The notes under the pieces: generated by a model
Told to the model about the DNA's origin: nothing
Database searches by the model: none
Seen by the model: the letters and a program-made list of their open reading frames with translations, nothing else
In this document: positions 46,302 through 55,753 of the stretch, one piece after another
How positions within the stretch are numbered: position 1 is the stretch's first letter
Layout of the letters: each line of letters starts with the position of its first letter
Source: Schlegelella_A sp038231215
Lineage (GTDB): Bacteria > Pseudomonadota > Gammaproteobacteria > Burkholderiales > Burkholderiaceae_C
Length of the DNA stretch: 64,000 bases
Reading direction: 5' to 3'
NCBI GenBank assembly: GCA_038231215.1
Contig: JBBRLS010000002.1
Span: 100,782-164,781, forward strand
Position numbers and translations under genes: made by a program

Positions 46302-47498
46302 GTGACGCGCTCGCGTCTTTCGGACGTTTCGCTGTCGGCGGTCACCGCCGGCTTCATCGCCGTGCTGGTCGGCTTCACGAGCTCGGTGGCGATCGTCTTC
46401 CAGGCCGCGCAGTCGCTCGGCGCGACGCCGGCGCAATCGGCGTCGTGGCTGTGGGCGCTCGGCTGGGGCATGGGGCTCGCCAGCCTCTTGCCATCGCTGT
46501 GGCTGAGGAAGCCGGTGATGATCGCCTGGAGCACGCCGGGCGCCGCGGTGCTCGCCGTCGCCGGTGCCAGTGGCGGCTTCGGCATGGCCGAGGCGACCGG
46601 CGCGTTCATCGTCTGCGCCGTGCTCATCATCCTGGCCGGCGCGAGCGGCGCCTTCGAGCGCGTGATGGAACAGATTCCGATGCCGCTGGCCGGCGCGCTG
46701 CTCGCCGGCGTGCTGGCCCGCTTCGGACTCGACGCGTTCGCGGCGGTGCAGTCGTGGTTCGGGCTGGTCATCGCCATGCTCGCCGCCTATCTGGTCGGAC
46801 GGCGCTTCTGGCCTCGCTACGCCGTGGTCGGCGTACTGGCCACCGGCGTCGCCATCGCCGCGGTCGCCGGCAAGCTCGCGGTCGGCGCCGTGCAATGGAC
46901 CGTCACGACACCCGTCTTCACGATGCCCGAATTCACGTGGCGCGCGATGGTAAGCCTGGCCTTGCCGCTCTTCATCGTGACGATGGCGTCGCAGAACCTG
47001 CCCGGCGTCGCGGCGATACGCGCAGCGGGCTATCACCTGCCGATCTCGAAGATCATCGCGTTGACCGGCGTCGCCACGCTGCTGCTCGCGCCCTTCGGCG
47101 CCTTTGCGCTCAACCTCGCGGCGATCACCGCGGCCATCTGCATCGGCCGCGAAGCGCACGCCGATCCCGACAAGCGCTGGGTCGCCGCCGCCGCCTGCGG
47201 CGCGCTGTATTGCGTGGTCGGCGTATTCGGCGCCGCCGTCGCCGGATTGCTCGCGGCGTTTCCGCGCGAACTCGTCGTCGCGGTGGCCGGGCTTGCCTTG
47301 CTCGGCACGATAGGCTCCGGGCTCGCCGCCGCGCTGAAGGACGACGCCTACCGAGAATCGGCGCTGATTACCTTTCTCGTCACGCTCTCGGGGCTGCAGC
47401 TGTTCGGCGTCGGCTCGGCGTTCTGGGGCGTCGTTGCCGGCGCCGTCGCGCTGTTTGTGCAACAGTGGCGGCCCCGCCGGGAACAACAGCGCTCATGA
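46302..47498 (+). CDS. benE: BenE-family benzoate/proton symporter-like protein
   Basis: A 398-residue membrane protein of the BenE family with about twelve helices. SVTAGFIAVLVGFTSSVAIV opens the first helix, and TPGAAVLAVAGASGG and FIVTMASQNLPGVAAIRAAG are family segments. No benzoate-degradation genes are nearby, so benzoate is not certain as substrate. The start is a GTG at 46302. Its TGA overlaps the gshB ATG by 4 bases, so it is translationally linked to glutathione synthesis. Confidence 0.88.
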   Translation: MTRSRLSDVSLSAVTAGFIAVLVGFTSSVAIVFQAAQSLGATPAQSASWLWALGWGMGLASLLPSLWLRKPVMIAWSTPGAAVLAVAGASGGFGMAEATGAFIVCAVLIILAGASGAFERVMEQIPMPLAGALLAGVLARFGLDAFAAVQSWFGLVIAMLAAYLVGRRFWPRYAVVGVLATGVAIAAVAGKLAVGAVQWTVTTPVFTMPEFTWRAMVSLALPLFIVTMASQNLPGVAAIRAAGYHLPISKIIALTGVATLLLAPFGAFALNLAAITAAICIGREAHADPDKRWVAAAACGALYCVVGVFGAAVAGLLAAFPRELVVAVAGLALLGTIGSGLAAALKDDAYRESALITFLVTLSGLQLFGVGSAFWGVVAGAVALFVQQWRPRREQQRS

Positions 47499-48457
47499 AC
47501 CTGCTCTTCGTCGCCGATCCGCTCGAAAGCTTCAACGTCAAGAAGGACTCGACCTTCGTCATGATGAAGGAAGCCGCGCGGCGCGGCCACGCGCTTTTTG
47601 CCTGCGAGCCGAAGGACCTGATGTGGCAGCGCGGCGCCAGGGTGGCCGCCCACGTGCGCGAGATCGCGCTCACCGGCGGCAAGGCGCCCTGGTTCAGCGA
47701 GTTCGTGCCCGACCCGGGCCGCGCGCGCGCGCGCGTCGCGCTCGCCGACTTCGGCGCTGTTTTGATGCGCAAGGATCCGCCCTTCGACAGCGAATATTTC
47801 TACGCGACGCACCTGCTCGAACAGGCCGAGCGCGAAGGCGCGCATGTCTTCAACAAGCCGGCGGCGCTGCGCAACCACCCGGAAAAGCTCGCCATCCTCG
47901 AGTTCCCGCAGTTCATCTCGCCGACCCTCGTGACCAAGGATCCCGACGAGCTGAAGCGCTTTCACGCCGAGCACGGCGACGTCATCCTGAAGCCGCTCGA
48001 CGGGATGGGCGGCACCGGCATCTTCCGCATCGGCGCCGACGGCATGAACCTCGGCTCCATCGTCGAGACGCTGAACGCGCGCGGCATGCACACGGTGATG
48101 GCGCAGCGCTACCTGCCCGAGATCGTGCGCGGCGACAAGCGCATCCTCGTCATCGCCGGCAAGCCGGTGCCGTTCGTGCTGGCGCGCATCCCGCAGGGCA
48201 ACGAGATCCGCGGCAACCTCGCCGCGGGCGGCGTCGGCGTGGCGCAGCCGATCTCGGCGCGCGACCGCGAGATCGCCGAGGCGATCGGCCCGCTGCTCGC
48301 GGCGCGCGGCCTGCTCCTGATCGGCCTCGACGCGATCGGCGACAGCCTCACCGAGATCAACGTGACGAGCCCGACCTGCTTTCAGGAGATCACCGACCAG
48401 ACCGGCTTCGACGTCGCGAAGGCCTTCATCGACGCGCTGGAGGCGGCGCTGGTCTAG
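47495..48457 (+). CDS. gshB: Glutathione synthetase GshB
   Basis: A 320-residue ATP-grasp enzyme that joins glycine to gamma-glutamylcysteine. The start MNLLFVADPLESFNVKKDST is typical. The ATP-grasp region has DVILKPLDGMGGTGIFRI. NLAAGGVGVAQP and LLLIGLDAIGDSLTEINVTS near the end are conserved in GshB. The start overlaps the benE stop (ATGA). It completes the pathway with gshA 3.2 kb upstream. Confidence 0.95.
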   Translation: MNLLFVADPLESFNVKKDSTFVMMKEAARRGHALFACEPKDLMWQRGARVAAHVREIALTGGKAPWFSEFVPDPGRARARVALADFGAVLMRKDPPFDSEYFYATHLLEQAEREGAHVFNKPAALRNHPEKLAILEFPQFISPTLVTKDPDELKRFHAEHGDVILKPLDGMGGTGIFRIGADGMNLGSIVETLNARGMHTVMAQRYLPEIVRGDKRILVIAGKPVPFVLARIPQGNEIRGNLAAGGVGVAQPISARDREIAEAIGPLLAARGLLLIGLDAIGDSLTEINVTSPTCFQEITDQTGFDVAKAFIDALEAALV

Positions 48458-48480
48458 ACCCGCGACCGAACCGTTCCCTC

Positions 48481-50379
48481 ATGGCCGTCCTCTCGCTCTC
48501 CGGCGCGCACCTCGCCTATGGTCACGTCGCCCTGCTCGACGAGGCGGCGCTGTCGCTCGAGGCCGGCGAACGGATCGGCCTGATCGGCCGCAACGGCGCC
48601 GGCAAGTCCTCGCTGCTCAAGGTCATCGCCGGTCTCGAAAAGCTCGACGACGGCCTGCTCCAGCTCACGCAAGGCCTGCGCATCCGCTACGTGCCGCAAG
48701 AGCCGAGCTTCGACGCCGACATGACGGTCTTCGACGCCGTCGGCGCCGGCGTTGCCGAGGCGCGCGCGGTGCGCGAGCGCTACGAAGCGCATGCGCCGGG
48801 CGACGATCTCGATGCCTTGCAGACACGGATCGAGACCCTCGACGCCTGGACCTGGGAGCAGCGCGTCGAGACGACGATCGCCCAGCTTCACCTCAACGGC
48901 GCGCGTCGCATCGGCGAGCTCTCGGGCGGCACCAAGAAGCGCGTCGCCCTGGCGCAGGCGCTCGTTGCCGTGCCCGACGTCCTGCTGCTCGACGAGCCGA
49001 CCAACCATCTCGACCTCGACTCGATCGCCTGGCTCGAGGAGTTGCTGAGGGGCTTTCGCGGCAGCGTCGTCGTCATCAGCCACGACCGCGCCTTTCTCGA
49101 CGCCGTGGCGACGCGCATCGTCGAGCTCGATCGCGGCGTCCTGCGCAGCTACCCCGGCAACTTCGCCGCGTATGAAGCGCGCAAGGTCGAGGAGCTCGCG
49201 TCGGAGGCGCTCGCCAACGCGCGCGCCGACAAGCTGCTCGCGCAAGAGGAAGTCTGGGTTCGCAAAGGCGTGGAAGCGCGGCGCACGCGCAGCGTCGGCC
49301 GGATCGGCCGGCTCGAGGCACTGCGCCGCGCCCGCGCCGCGCGGCGCGACACGCTCGGCCGTGTCCGCCTCGAATCCGACTCGGGGATTCCGAGCGGCAA
49401 GATCGTCGCCGAGCTGAAGAACGTGTCGATGAAATTCGGCGACAAGCTCATCGTCAAGGACTTCTCCGCGACGATCCTGCGTGGCGACAAGGTCGGCCTG
49501 ATCGGGCCGAACGGCGCCGGCAAGACGACGCTGCTCAAGCTCATCCTCGGCGAGCTGCAGCCGACCTCGGGCACGGTGCGCCAGGGCACGCGCATCGAGG
49601 TCGCCTACTTCGACCAGATGCGCAGCGCGCTCGACCTCGACGCAACGCTCGCCGACAGCGTCAGCCCCGGCAGCGAGTGGATCGAGACGGCGACCGGGAA
49701 GAAGCACGTCATGAGCTATCTCACCGACTTCCTGTTCTCGCCCGAGCGCGCCAACTCGCCCGTGCGAACGCTTTCCGGAGGCGAGCGCAACCGCGTCCTG
49801 CTCGCCCGTCTGCTTGCCTTGCCGGCCAACGTGCTGGTGCTCGACGAGCCGACCAACGACCTCGACATCGACACGCTCGAGCTGCTCGAAGAGATGCTGC
49901 AGAGCCACGCCGGCACGGTCTTTCTCGTCAGCCACGACCGGCGCTTTCTCGACAACGTCGTCACCAGCACGATCGCCTGGGAGGGCGACGACTCGCCCGG
50001 CCGCTGGCGTGAATACGAAGGCGGCTACGAGGACTGGAAGACGCAGCGCGAGCGGGCACGTGCGTTGGCGCTGGAGGCCGAGCGTCGCAGTGCGCCGGCC
50101 GCCAGGGCTACAGCGCCGACGGCTGCGGCAAGTGCCGTCGCCACGCCAACCGCCAAGCCGAAGAAGCTCAGCTACAAGGAGCAGCGCGAGCTCGATGCCC
50201 TGCCTGTCCGCATCGAGGCGCTCGAGATCGAGCAGAAGGAGCTCGCCACCTTGCTGAGCAGCGCCGACTTCTATGCCGACGATCCGGCGCGTGTCGAGTC
50301 GGCGCAGATGCGAGTGGCGCAGATCGACGACGAGCTGCTGCAGGCGCTCGAACGCTGGGAGCTGCTCGGCGCGCGCTGA
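48481..50379 (+). CDS. uup: ABC-F family ATPase Uup
   Basis: A 632-residue soluble tandem ABC ATPase without membrane segments. Domain 1 has Walker A GRNGAGKSS, signature LSGGTKKRVALAQAL and LLLDEPTNHLDL. Domain 2 has GPNGAGKTT, LSGGERNRVLLARLL and LVLDEPTNDLDID. A charged C-terminal coiled coil (about 560-632) matches the DNA-binding tail of Uup. ABC-F proteins act on ribosomes; Uup is linked to transposon excision precision in E. coli. The ATG is 23 bases after gshB, so it may share that transcript. Confidence 0.92.
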   Translation: MAVLSLSGAHLAYGHVALLDEAALSLEAGERIGLIGRNGAGKSSLLKVIAGLEKLDDGLLQLTQGLRIRYVPQEPSFDADMTVFDAVGAGVAEARAVRERYEAHAPGDDLDALQTRIETLDAWTWEQRVETTIAQLHLNGARRIGELSGGTKKRVALAQALVAVPDVLLLDEPTNHLDLDSIAWLEELLRGFRGSVVVISHDRAFLDAVATRIVELDRGVLRSYPGNFAAYEARKVEELASEALANARADKLLAQEEVWVRKGVEARRTRSVGRIGRLEALRRARAARRDTLGRVRLESDSGIPSGKIVAELKNVSMKFGDKLIVKDFSATILRGDKVGLIGPNGAGKTTLLKLILGELQPTSGTVRQGTRIEVAYFDQMRSALDLDATLADSVSPGSEWIETATGKKHVMSYLTDFLFSPERANSPVRTLSGGERNRVLLARLLALPANVLVLDEPTNDLDIDTLELLEEMLQSHAGTVFLVSHDRRFLDNVVTSTIAWEGDDSPGRWREYEGGYEDWKTQRERARALALEAERRSAPAARATAPTAAASAVATPTAKPKKLSYKEQRELDALPVRIEALEIEQKELATLLSSADFYADDPARVESAQMRVAQIDDELLQALERWELLGAR

Positions 50380-50408
50380 GCGCGCGGGCTCGGCGCGCAG
50401 CCGACCCG

Positions 50409-51917
50409 CTACAGCCGCGCGCGCTCCGCGGCGAGCGCCTTCCAGAAGCGCGCGTCCTGCGAGGTCGCGAAGTTGATGCGCATCAGTCGCGTCGGCCGGT
50501 GCTCTGCGTGGAAGAGCGAGCCTGGCGCGATCAGCCAGTCGTCGATCATGGCCAGCGCGAGGCGCTCGGTGTCGACGCCGGCGTCGACCCAGCCGAACAG
50601 GCCGCGCGGCTCGGCGGCGAAGCGGCAGCCGTGTGCTTCGGCCAGGCGCACGGTGCGGGCCCTTGCCGCGCCGAGCCGCTGCACGACGCGCTCGGCGTGC
50701 CTGCGTAACGAGCCTTGTTCGAGGCAGAACGCGAGGGCGAGCTCGCCTGCGCCTGGCGTCGTCAGCGTCGAGAGCAGCTTGGTGTCGACGAAGCGATCGA
50801 CCAGCGAGGCCGGCGCGGCGAGGTAGCCGACGCGCCAGTTCGGCGTCAGGATCTTCGAGAAGCCCGAGACGTAGATCGTGCGCTCGAGCGCATCGAGGGC
50901 GGCGAGGCGCGGCGAATGGGCCGGCGCGAGATGCGCGTAGGTGTCGTCTTCGACGATGTGAAAGCCGTGCTCGTGGGCGAGGCGGACGACCTGGTGCGCG
51001 GCGTGCAGGCCGAGCGACGCGCCGGTCGGGTTGTGCAGCACCGACACGGTGACGTAGAGGCGCGGCCGATCGGCCAGCGGCTGCGCTTCGATGAGGCGCC
51101 GCATGGCGGCCACGTCGGGACCGTCGCTGCCGCGCGGCACGGGCAGCACACGCATGCCGAGCGCGGCGAGCCGCGCGTACTCGACCGACCAGCCGGGCTC
51201 GTCGACGAGCACGCTGTCGCCGGCGCGCAGCAGGGTCCGCGTGACGATGTCGAGTGCGTGCGTGGCGCCCACCGTCGTCACGATCTGGCCGGCGTGCACC
51301 GCGATGCCGTGGTCGGCGAGCTTGATGGCCAGCGCCTCGCGCAGACGCAACTCGCCGGCCGGGTCGCCGTACTGCAAGGCAGTGATCGCGATCTGCCGGC
51401 TCGAGGTCGCCTTGCGCATCGCCGCGGCGAGCAGGGTCGCGTCGAGCCACTCGGCGGGCAGCGTGCCCAGGCCGGGCATGGCGCGACCGCCGGGTGACTG
51501 GAACATGCCGCGGATCAGGGCCGTCGCGCTGTTTGGCACGGGGTGGCGCGGCGGCGTCGGTGCCGGCGGTCGAGCCGGGCCGCGCGATGCACTCGCATCC
51601 TCTGTCGCGCCGCGCACGAAGAAGCCGCGATGCGGCCGCGCCTCGACGAGGCCGCGCGCCAGCAACTGGTCATAAGCGCTCACGACCGTGGCCGGGCTCA
51701 CCGCGTGGCGGCGGGCGCACTCGCGCACCGAGGGAAGGCGCGCCCCGGGCGCGAGCAGGCGCTGGCGAACCAGCTCGGCGTAGCGGCCGATGAGCTGCTC
51801 GGCGAGCGTCGTGTCGGAGCGGCGCGAGAGGGCGTGAGCGGCGTCGCGAGGCGTGCGTGCCGACGCGGACGTGCGAGGGCGTGCCGGCGTTGGCAGCGGT
51901 ACAGCGGGGCGAGCCAT
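50409..51917 (-). CDS. MocR-type regulator (GntR helix-turn-helix plus aminotransferase domain)
   Basis: A 502-residue fusion regulator. The N-terminal winged helix (about 45-110) has LAPGARLPSVRECARRHAVS and then PATVVSAYDQLL. The class I aminotransferase fold follows, with the PLP lysine in YVSGFSKILTPNWRVGY. These proteins bind PLP and sense an amino acid or vitamer. It is divergent from the EamA exporter gene across 60 bases with a dyad, so it probably controls the amino-acid operon at 51978-58061. The ATG at 51917 is the first reasonable start. Confidence 0.9.
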   Translation of the reverse strand: MARPAVPLPTPARPRTSASARTPRDAAHALSRRSDTTLAEQLIGRYAELVRQRLLAPGARLPSVRECARRHAVSPATVVSAYDQLLARGLVEARPHRGFFVRGATEDASASRGPARPPAPTPPRHPVPNSATALIRGMFQSPGGRAMPGLGTLPAEWLDATLLAAAMRKATSSRQIAITALQYGDPAGELRLREALAIKLADHGIAVHAGQIVTTVGATHALDIVTRTLLRAGDSVLVDEPGWSVEYARLAALGMRVLPVPRGSDGPDVAAMRRLIEAQPLADRPRLYVTVSVLHNPTGASLGLHAAHQVVRLAHEHGFHIVEDDTYAHLAPAHSPRLAALDALERTIYVSGFSKILTPNWRVGYLAAPASLVDRFVDTKLLSTLTTPGAGELALAFCLEQGSLRRHAERVVQRLGAARARTVRLAEAHGCRFAAEPRGLFGWVDAGVDTERLALAMIDDWLIAPGSLFHAEHRPTRLMRINFATSQDARFWKALAAERARL

Positions 51918-51924
51918 GCGCCAA

Positions 51925-51961
51925 AGTGTACTGGTCGTGTGTCGATCGGTGCGCCTACACT
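51925..51961. promoter_or_regulatory. Possible MocR operator between divergent genes
   Basis: AGTGTA (51925-51930) and TACACT (51956-51961) form a dyad separated by 25 bases, centred between the two starts. Spaced inverted half sites are usual for MocR regulators. Either hexamer may also act as a -10 box. Confidence 0.35.
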
Positions 51962-51977
51962 GGCGAAAATTCCTGCC

Positions 51978-52928
51978 ATGCCCACCGCTTCCGTCACCGC
52001 CAGCCGAAACGAGACCCGGGGCCTCGCGCTCGGCCTGCTCGGCGTCGTCATCTTCGCGATGACGGTGCCGATGACGCGGCTCGCCGTCGGCCCGGCCCTC
52101 GATCCGCAACTGCCGCCGTTTTTCGTCACCGCTGGCCGCGCCGCACTGGCCGGCGGGCTCGCCGCGATCTATCTTCTCGCCGTTCGCGCGCGGTGGCCCG
52201 GCCGCGAGCATCGGCTCGCGCTTTTCGTGTCGGCGCTCGGCACGGTCGTCGGCTTTCCGCTGTTCCTCGCGCTGGCCTTGCGCCGCGTCGACGCGATGCA
52301 TGCCGCGGTCGTCACCGGCGTGCTGCCGCTCGCCACCGCGATCGCAGCCGCGCTCGCCTTCAGGCAGCGACCTTCGGCGGCGTTCTGGCTGTGCGCCGCG
52401 CTCGGCTGCGCGCTCGTGCTCGGCTTCGCGGTGTGGCAAGGCAGCGGCACGCTGGTGCTTGCCGACGCCTTGCTGCTCGGCTCCGTGGTGAGCGCAGCGG
52501 TCGGCTACGTCGCCGGTGCGCGGCTTTCGGCACGCATGCCGGCCGAGCGCGTGATCTGCTGGGTGCTCGTCATGAGCCTGCCCGTGACCTTGCCGGCGAT
52601 GCTCGCGAGCTGGCCGCAGCGTCCGGCAAGTGCGGCCGCATGGGGCGGCTTCGCCTATGTCACGGTGTTCTCGATGTGGCTCGGCTTCTTCGCCTGGTAT
52701 CGCGGCCTGGCGCTCGGCGGCACCGTGCGGGTCAGCCAGGTCCAGCTCGTGCAGCCCTTCCTCGCCATGCTGTTCGCGGTGCCCGTGCTCGGCGAGCGGC
52801 TCGACGCGACGACGGTCGGCTTCGCGCTCGCCGTCGTCGCCACTGTCTTCGTCGGCCGGGCGATGCCGGTCCGGCGCGCGGGCGGCGTGCCGCTCACCAC
52901 TCAACCCTTGGCTGCGAGTCCGAGATGA
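51978..52928 (+). CDS. EamA-family (DMT) transporter
   Basis: A 316-residue inner-membrane protein with ten helices in two EamA repeats: VVIFAMTVPMTRLAVGPAL opens the first, and FSMWLGFFAWYRGLALGGTV then VSQVQLVQPFLAMLFAVPVL the second. Family members export amino acids or other small metabolites. It leads an operon with an aminotransferase and is divergent from a MocR regulator, which suggests export of an amino acid. Its TGA overlaps the aminotransferase ATG by 4 bases. Confidence 0.88.
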   Translation: MPTASVTASRNETRGLALGLLGVVIFAMTVPMTRLAVGPALDPQLPPFFVTAGRAALAGGLAAIYLLAVRARWPGREHRLALFVSALGTVVGFPLFLALALRRVDAMHAAVVTGVLPLATAIAAALAFRQRPSAAFWLCAALGCALVLGFAVWQGSGTLVLADALLLGSVVSAAVGYVAGARLSARMPAERVICWVLVMSLPVTLPAMLASWPQRPASAAAWGGFAYVTVFSMWLGFFAWYRGLALGGTVRVSQVQLVQPFLAMLFAVPVLGERLDATTVGFALAVVATVFVGRAMPVRRAGGVPLTTQPLAASPR

Positions 52929-54115
52929 ACGACAACCCCTGGCACCTCGCGGCACGGACCGCGCGCATGAACCCGTCGGTGATCCGCGAGATCCTCAAGC
53001 TCACCGAACTGCCGGGCATTATCTCGCTGGCCGGCGGCCTGCCTTCGCCAGACACCTTCCCGATCGAGGCGATGCGCAAGGCGTCGGAGCGCGTGCTGCG
53101 CGACACCCCGCGCGAGGCGCTGCAATACGCGGCGAGCGAAGGCTACGCGCCGCTGCGCGAATGGGTGGCGGCCGAGATGGCGACGCATGGCATCGAGGCC
53201 GACGCATCGCAAGTGCTCATCACAACCGGCTCGCAGCAAGGGCTGGACCTCGTAGGCAAGGCGCTCATCGACACCGGCAGCAAAGTGGCGGTCGAGTCGC
53301 CGACCTACCTCGGCGCGCTGCAGGCCTTCGTGCCGTATGAGCCGGAGTTCGTCGCCGTCGAGTGCGACGACGAAGGCCCGCTGCCCGACGCCTTGTCGCG
53401 CAGCGCGGCCGACGCGCGCTTTCTCTACGCCTTGCCCAACTTCCAGAACCCGAGCGGCCGCTCGATGGGCGATGCACGACGCGACGCCGTGGTGCGAAGC
53501 GCGCGCGCCATCGGCCTGCCGATCGTCGAGGACAACCCATACGGCGACCTCTGGTTCGACGTCGCACCGCCCGCGCCGATCGCCTCGCGCTGGCGCGAAG
53601 GCACGATCTACCTCGGCAGCTTCTCGAAGGTGCTCGCTCCGGGCCTGCGCCTCGGCTACGTGATCGCGCCAGAGGCAGTCTTCGCCAAGCTCCTGCAGGC
53701 CAAGCAGGCCGCCGACCTGCATACGCCGGGCTTCAACCAGCGCATCGTCCACGAAGTCATTCGCGACGGCTTCCTGCGCGAGCACGTGCCGACGATCCGC
53801 GCCCGCTACAAGGCGCAGCGCGACGCGATGCAGGCGGCGCTCGTCGCCCATCTGCCGCAGAGCGGGCCGCGCGCCTGTCGCTGGAACGTGCCGGGCGGCG
53901 GCATGTTCTTCTGGATCGAGTTGCCGGAAGGCGTCGACGCCGAAGCGCTGCTGCCGCGCGCTGTCGAGCGCGGCGTCGCCTTCGTCCCCGGCACGCCGTT
54001 CTTCGCAGGTGCGGCCATGAAAAACACCTTGCGCCTGTCATTCGTGACCGTGTCGCCCGAAGCGATCGAGCGCGGCGTGCGGGCACTCGCGGCGGCGCTG
54101 GAATCCGCGCCATGA
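52925..54115 (+). CDS. PLP-dependent aminotransferase, class I/II (2-aminoadipate-type)
   Basis: A 396-residue fold-type I aminotransferase. The substrate-binding start LPGIISLAGGLPSPDTFPIE is typical of the LysN/2-aminoadipate-transaminase-like group. The PLP lysine is in YLGSFSKVLAPGLRLGY, and the phosphate-binding region and the PNFQNPSG loop are present. It lacks a DNA-binding domain, unlike the divergent MocR protein. The substrate is unknown, perhaps an aromatic or long-chain amino acid. ATGA overlaps with both neighbours indicate co-translation with the exporter and the PhzF-like gene. Confidence 0.9.
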   Translation: MNDNPWHLAARTARMNPSVIREILKLTELPGIISLAGGLPSPDTFPIEAMRKASERVLRDTPREALQYAASEGYAPLREWVAAEMATHGIEADASQVLITTGSQQGLDLVGKALIDTGSKVAVESPTYLGALQAFVPYEPEFVAVECDDEGPLPDALSRSAADARFLYALPNFQNPSGRSMGDARRDAVVRSARAIGLPIVEDNPYGDLWFDVAPPAPIASRWREGTIYLGSFSKVLAPGLRLGYVIAPEAVFAKLLQAKQAADLHTPGFNQRIVHEVIRDGFLREHVPTIRARYKAQRDAMQAALVAHLPQSGPRACRWNVPGGGMFFWIELPEGVDAEALLPRAVERGVAFVPGTPFFAGAAMKNTLRLSFVTVSPEAIERGVRALAAALESAP

Positions 54116-54957
54116 CAGCGCGAGCGACCTTCGCCTTCACCCAGGTCGACGTCTTCACCGAGCGCCCGCTGCTCGGCAATCCGCTCGCTGTCGTGCATGG
54201 CGCAGACGCGCTCGACGAGGCGCGCATGCAGGCCTTCGCGCACTGGACGAACCTCAGCGAGACGAGCTTCCTGCTCGCGCCGACCGATGCCGCGGCCGAC
54301 TATCGCGTGCGCATCTTCACGCCGGACCACGAGCTGCCGTTCGCTGGCCATCCGACACTCGGCAGTTGCCACGCCTGGCTCGAGCGCGGCGGCGTGCCGA
54401 AGATGGCGAAGGAAGTCGTGCAGCAATGCGGCGTCGGGCTGGTGAGGATTCGTCTCGAAGGCGTTCGCGCGGCGTTCGCGGCGCCGCCGCTGCACCGATC
54501 CGAGGTCGAGCCCGCGACGCTGGCGGCCGCCGTTGCCGCGCTCGGCGTGCCGCGCTCCCGCCTGGTCGCTTCGCAGTGGCTGCGCAACGGCCCGAACTGG
54601 CTCACGCTTCTTCTCGACTCCGCCGAGACGGTGCTGGCGCTTGCGCCGGACAGCGCCCTGATGAAGCCGTTCGCCTCCATCGGCGTCGTCGGCCCGCATC
54701 CGCCCGGCAGCGAGTGCGCTTTCGAAGTGCGCGGCTTCGTCGGCGGTGATGCCGGCTTCGAAGACCCGGTCACCGGCAGCCTCAACGCCGGCATCGCCGA
54801 GTGGCTGATCGGCACAGGGCGAGCGCCGCCGCGCTACGTCGCGGCGCAGGGCGCGAAGCTGGGCCGCGCGGGTCGCGTTCACGTCGTCAAGGAAGGCGAC
54901 ACGGTGTGGGTCGGCGGCAGCAGCGTGAGCTGCGTACGCGGCGAGTTGGCCTTGTGA
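54112..54957 (+). CDS. PhzF-family isomerase-like protein
   Basis: A 281-residue protein with the PhzF/diaminopimelate-epimerase fold in two halves. QVDVFTERPLLGNPLAVVHG opens it; NLSETSFLL holds the catalytic Glu equivalent; LPFAGHPTLGSCH is the usual second motif; EDPVTGSLNAGIAEWL lies near the end. No phenazine genes accompany it, so it probably isomerises another amino-acid-derived compound. It overlaps the aminotransferase by 4 bases and the glyoxalase-like gene in the same way. Confidence 0.9.
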   Translation: MTARATFAFTQVDVFTERPLLGNPLAVVHGADALDEARMQAFAHWTNLSETSFLLAPTDAAADYRVRIFTPDHELPFAGHPTLGSCHAWLERGGVPKMAKEVVQQCGVGLVRIRLEGVRAAFAAPPLHRSEVEPATLAAAVAALGVPRSRLVASQWLRNGPNWLTLLLDSAETVLALAPDSALMKPFASIGVVGPHPPGSECAFEVRGFVGGDAGFEDPVTGSLNAGIAEWLIGTGRAPPRYVAAQGAKLGRAGRVHVVKEGDTVWVGGSSVSCVRGELAL

Positions 54958-55643
54958 GCGACACGCCTGCGTCTTTCTTGACGCGCTTCAAGCCCGACCA
55001 CCTGGTCGTCGCGGCGCGTACGCTGGACGAGGGCGCGGCGTGGTGCGAGGCGACGCTGGGCGTCGCGCCTTCTGCCGGCGGCAAGCATCCAACGATGGGC
55101 ACGCACAACCGCCTCCTCGCCGTCGGCTCGCCGCGCTTGCCGCGCGTGTACCTCGAAATCATCGCCCTCGATCCCGACGCCGCCGCGCCGGCGCGGACAC
55201 GCTGGTTCGACCTCGACGTGGCCGAGTTGCAGCAGGCGATCGCCGCGTCGCCCCGCCTCGTCCATTGGGTGGCGCGCACGAGCGACATCGAGGCTGGCAT
55301 GGCCGCCCTGCGCGCCACGGGTCATGACCCCGGCGCCGCGATCGACGCTGAACGGATGACGCCGCGCGGCCCGCTGCGCTGGCGCATCGCGCTGCGCGAC
55401 GACGGCCGAAGGCTGGGCGCAGGCGCCGTTCCGCTGGTCATCGAATGGGGCGACGTGCATCCCTGCGATGCTTTGCCGAAGAGCGGTGTCTCGGTCGAGC
55501 GGATCGCGGTCGCTGGCGTGGGCGAGCCGCTGGCCCATCTGCTCGGCGTCTCGGTGGCGCCCGTCGGCTCGCCGCCGCTCACGGTCTCGCTCGCCACGCC
55601 GCGCGGCCACGTGACACTGGCTGCGCCGACGATGTCGAGCTGA
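54954..55643 (+). CDS. Glyoxalase-like (VOC) domain protein
   Basis: A 229-residue protein of the glyoxalase-3-like VOC branch. DHLVVAARTLDEGAAWCEAT at residues 13-32 is the opening strand-helix, and YLEIIALDPDA follows. The metal-binding residues are not clearly complete, so it may bind or modify a small metabolite without a fixed reaction. The GTG start at 54954 overlaps the PhzF-like stop by 4 bases. It continues the co-translated operon. Confidence 0.75.
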   Translation: MSDTPASFLTRFKPDHLVVAARTLDEGAAWCEATLGVAPSAGGKHPTMGTHNRLLAVGSPRLPRVYLEIIALDPDAAAPARTRWFDLDVAELQQAIAASPRLVHWVARTSDIEAGMAALRATGHDPGAAIDAERMTPRGPLRWRIALRDDGRRLGAGAVPLVIEWGDVHPCDALPKSGVSVERIAVAGVGEPLAHLLGVSVAPVGSPPLTVSLATPRGHVTLAAPTMSS

Positions 55644-55753
55644 ACGCGGACGCCGGCGCCGGGCCGGTGCCCCCGGCAAACCCGGAGCCCCGTTCGCGCA
55701 CCGCCTTTGCGGTTATTGTTCGTCTCCAGAGGCAAAGGGCGGGGAGCTCATTG

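Noticed and set aside
48454..51450. A 998-codon open frame on the minus strand opposite uup and into the MocR gene
   Set aside because: It is a shadow of two well-recognised genes; the product has low-complexity Arg/Ala sequence and no fold.
51857..52920. Continuous frame upstream of the aminotransferase suggesting a fusion with a regulator
   Set aside because: The upstream part is a shadow of the EamA gene; the aminotransferase has its own ATG overlapping the exporter stop.
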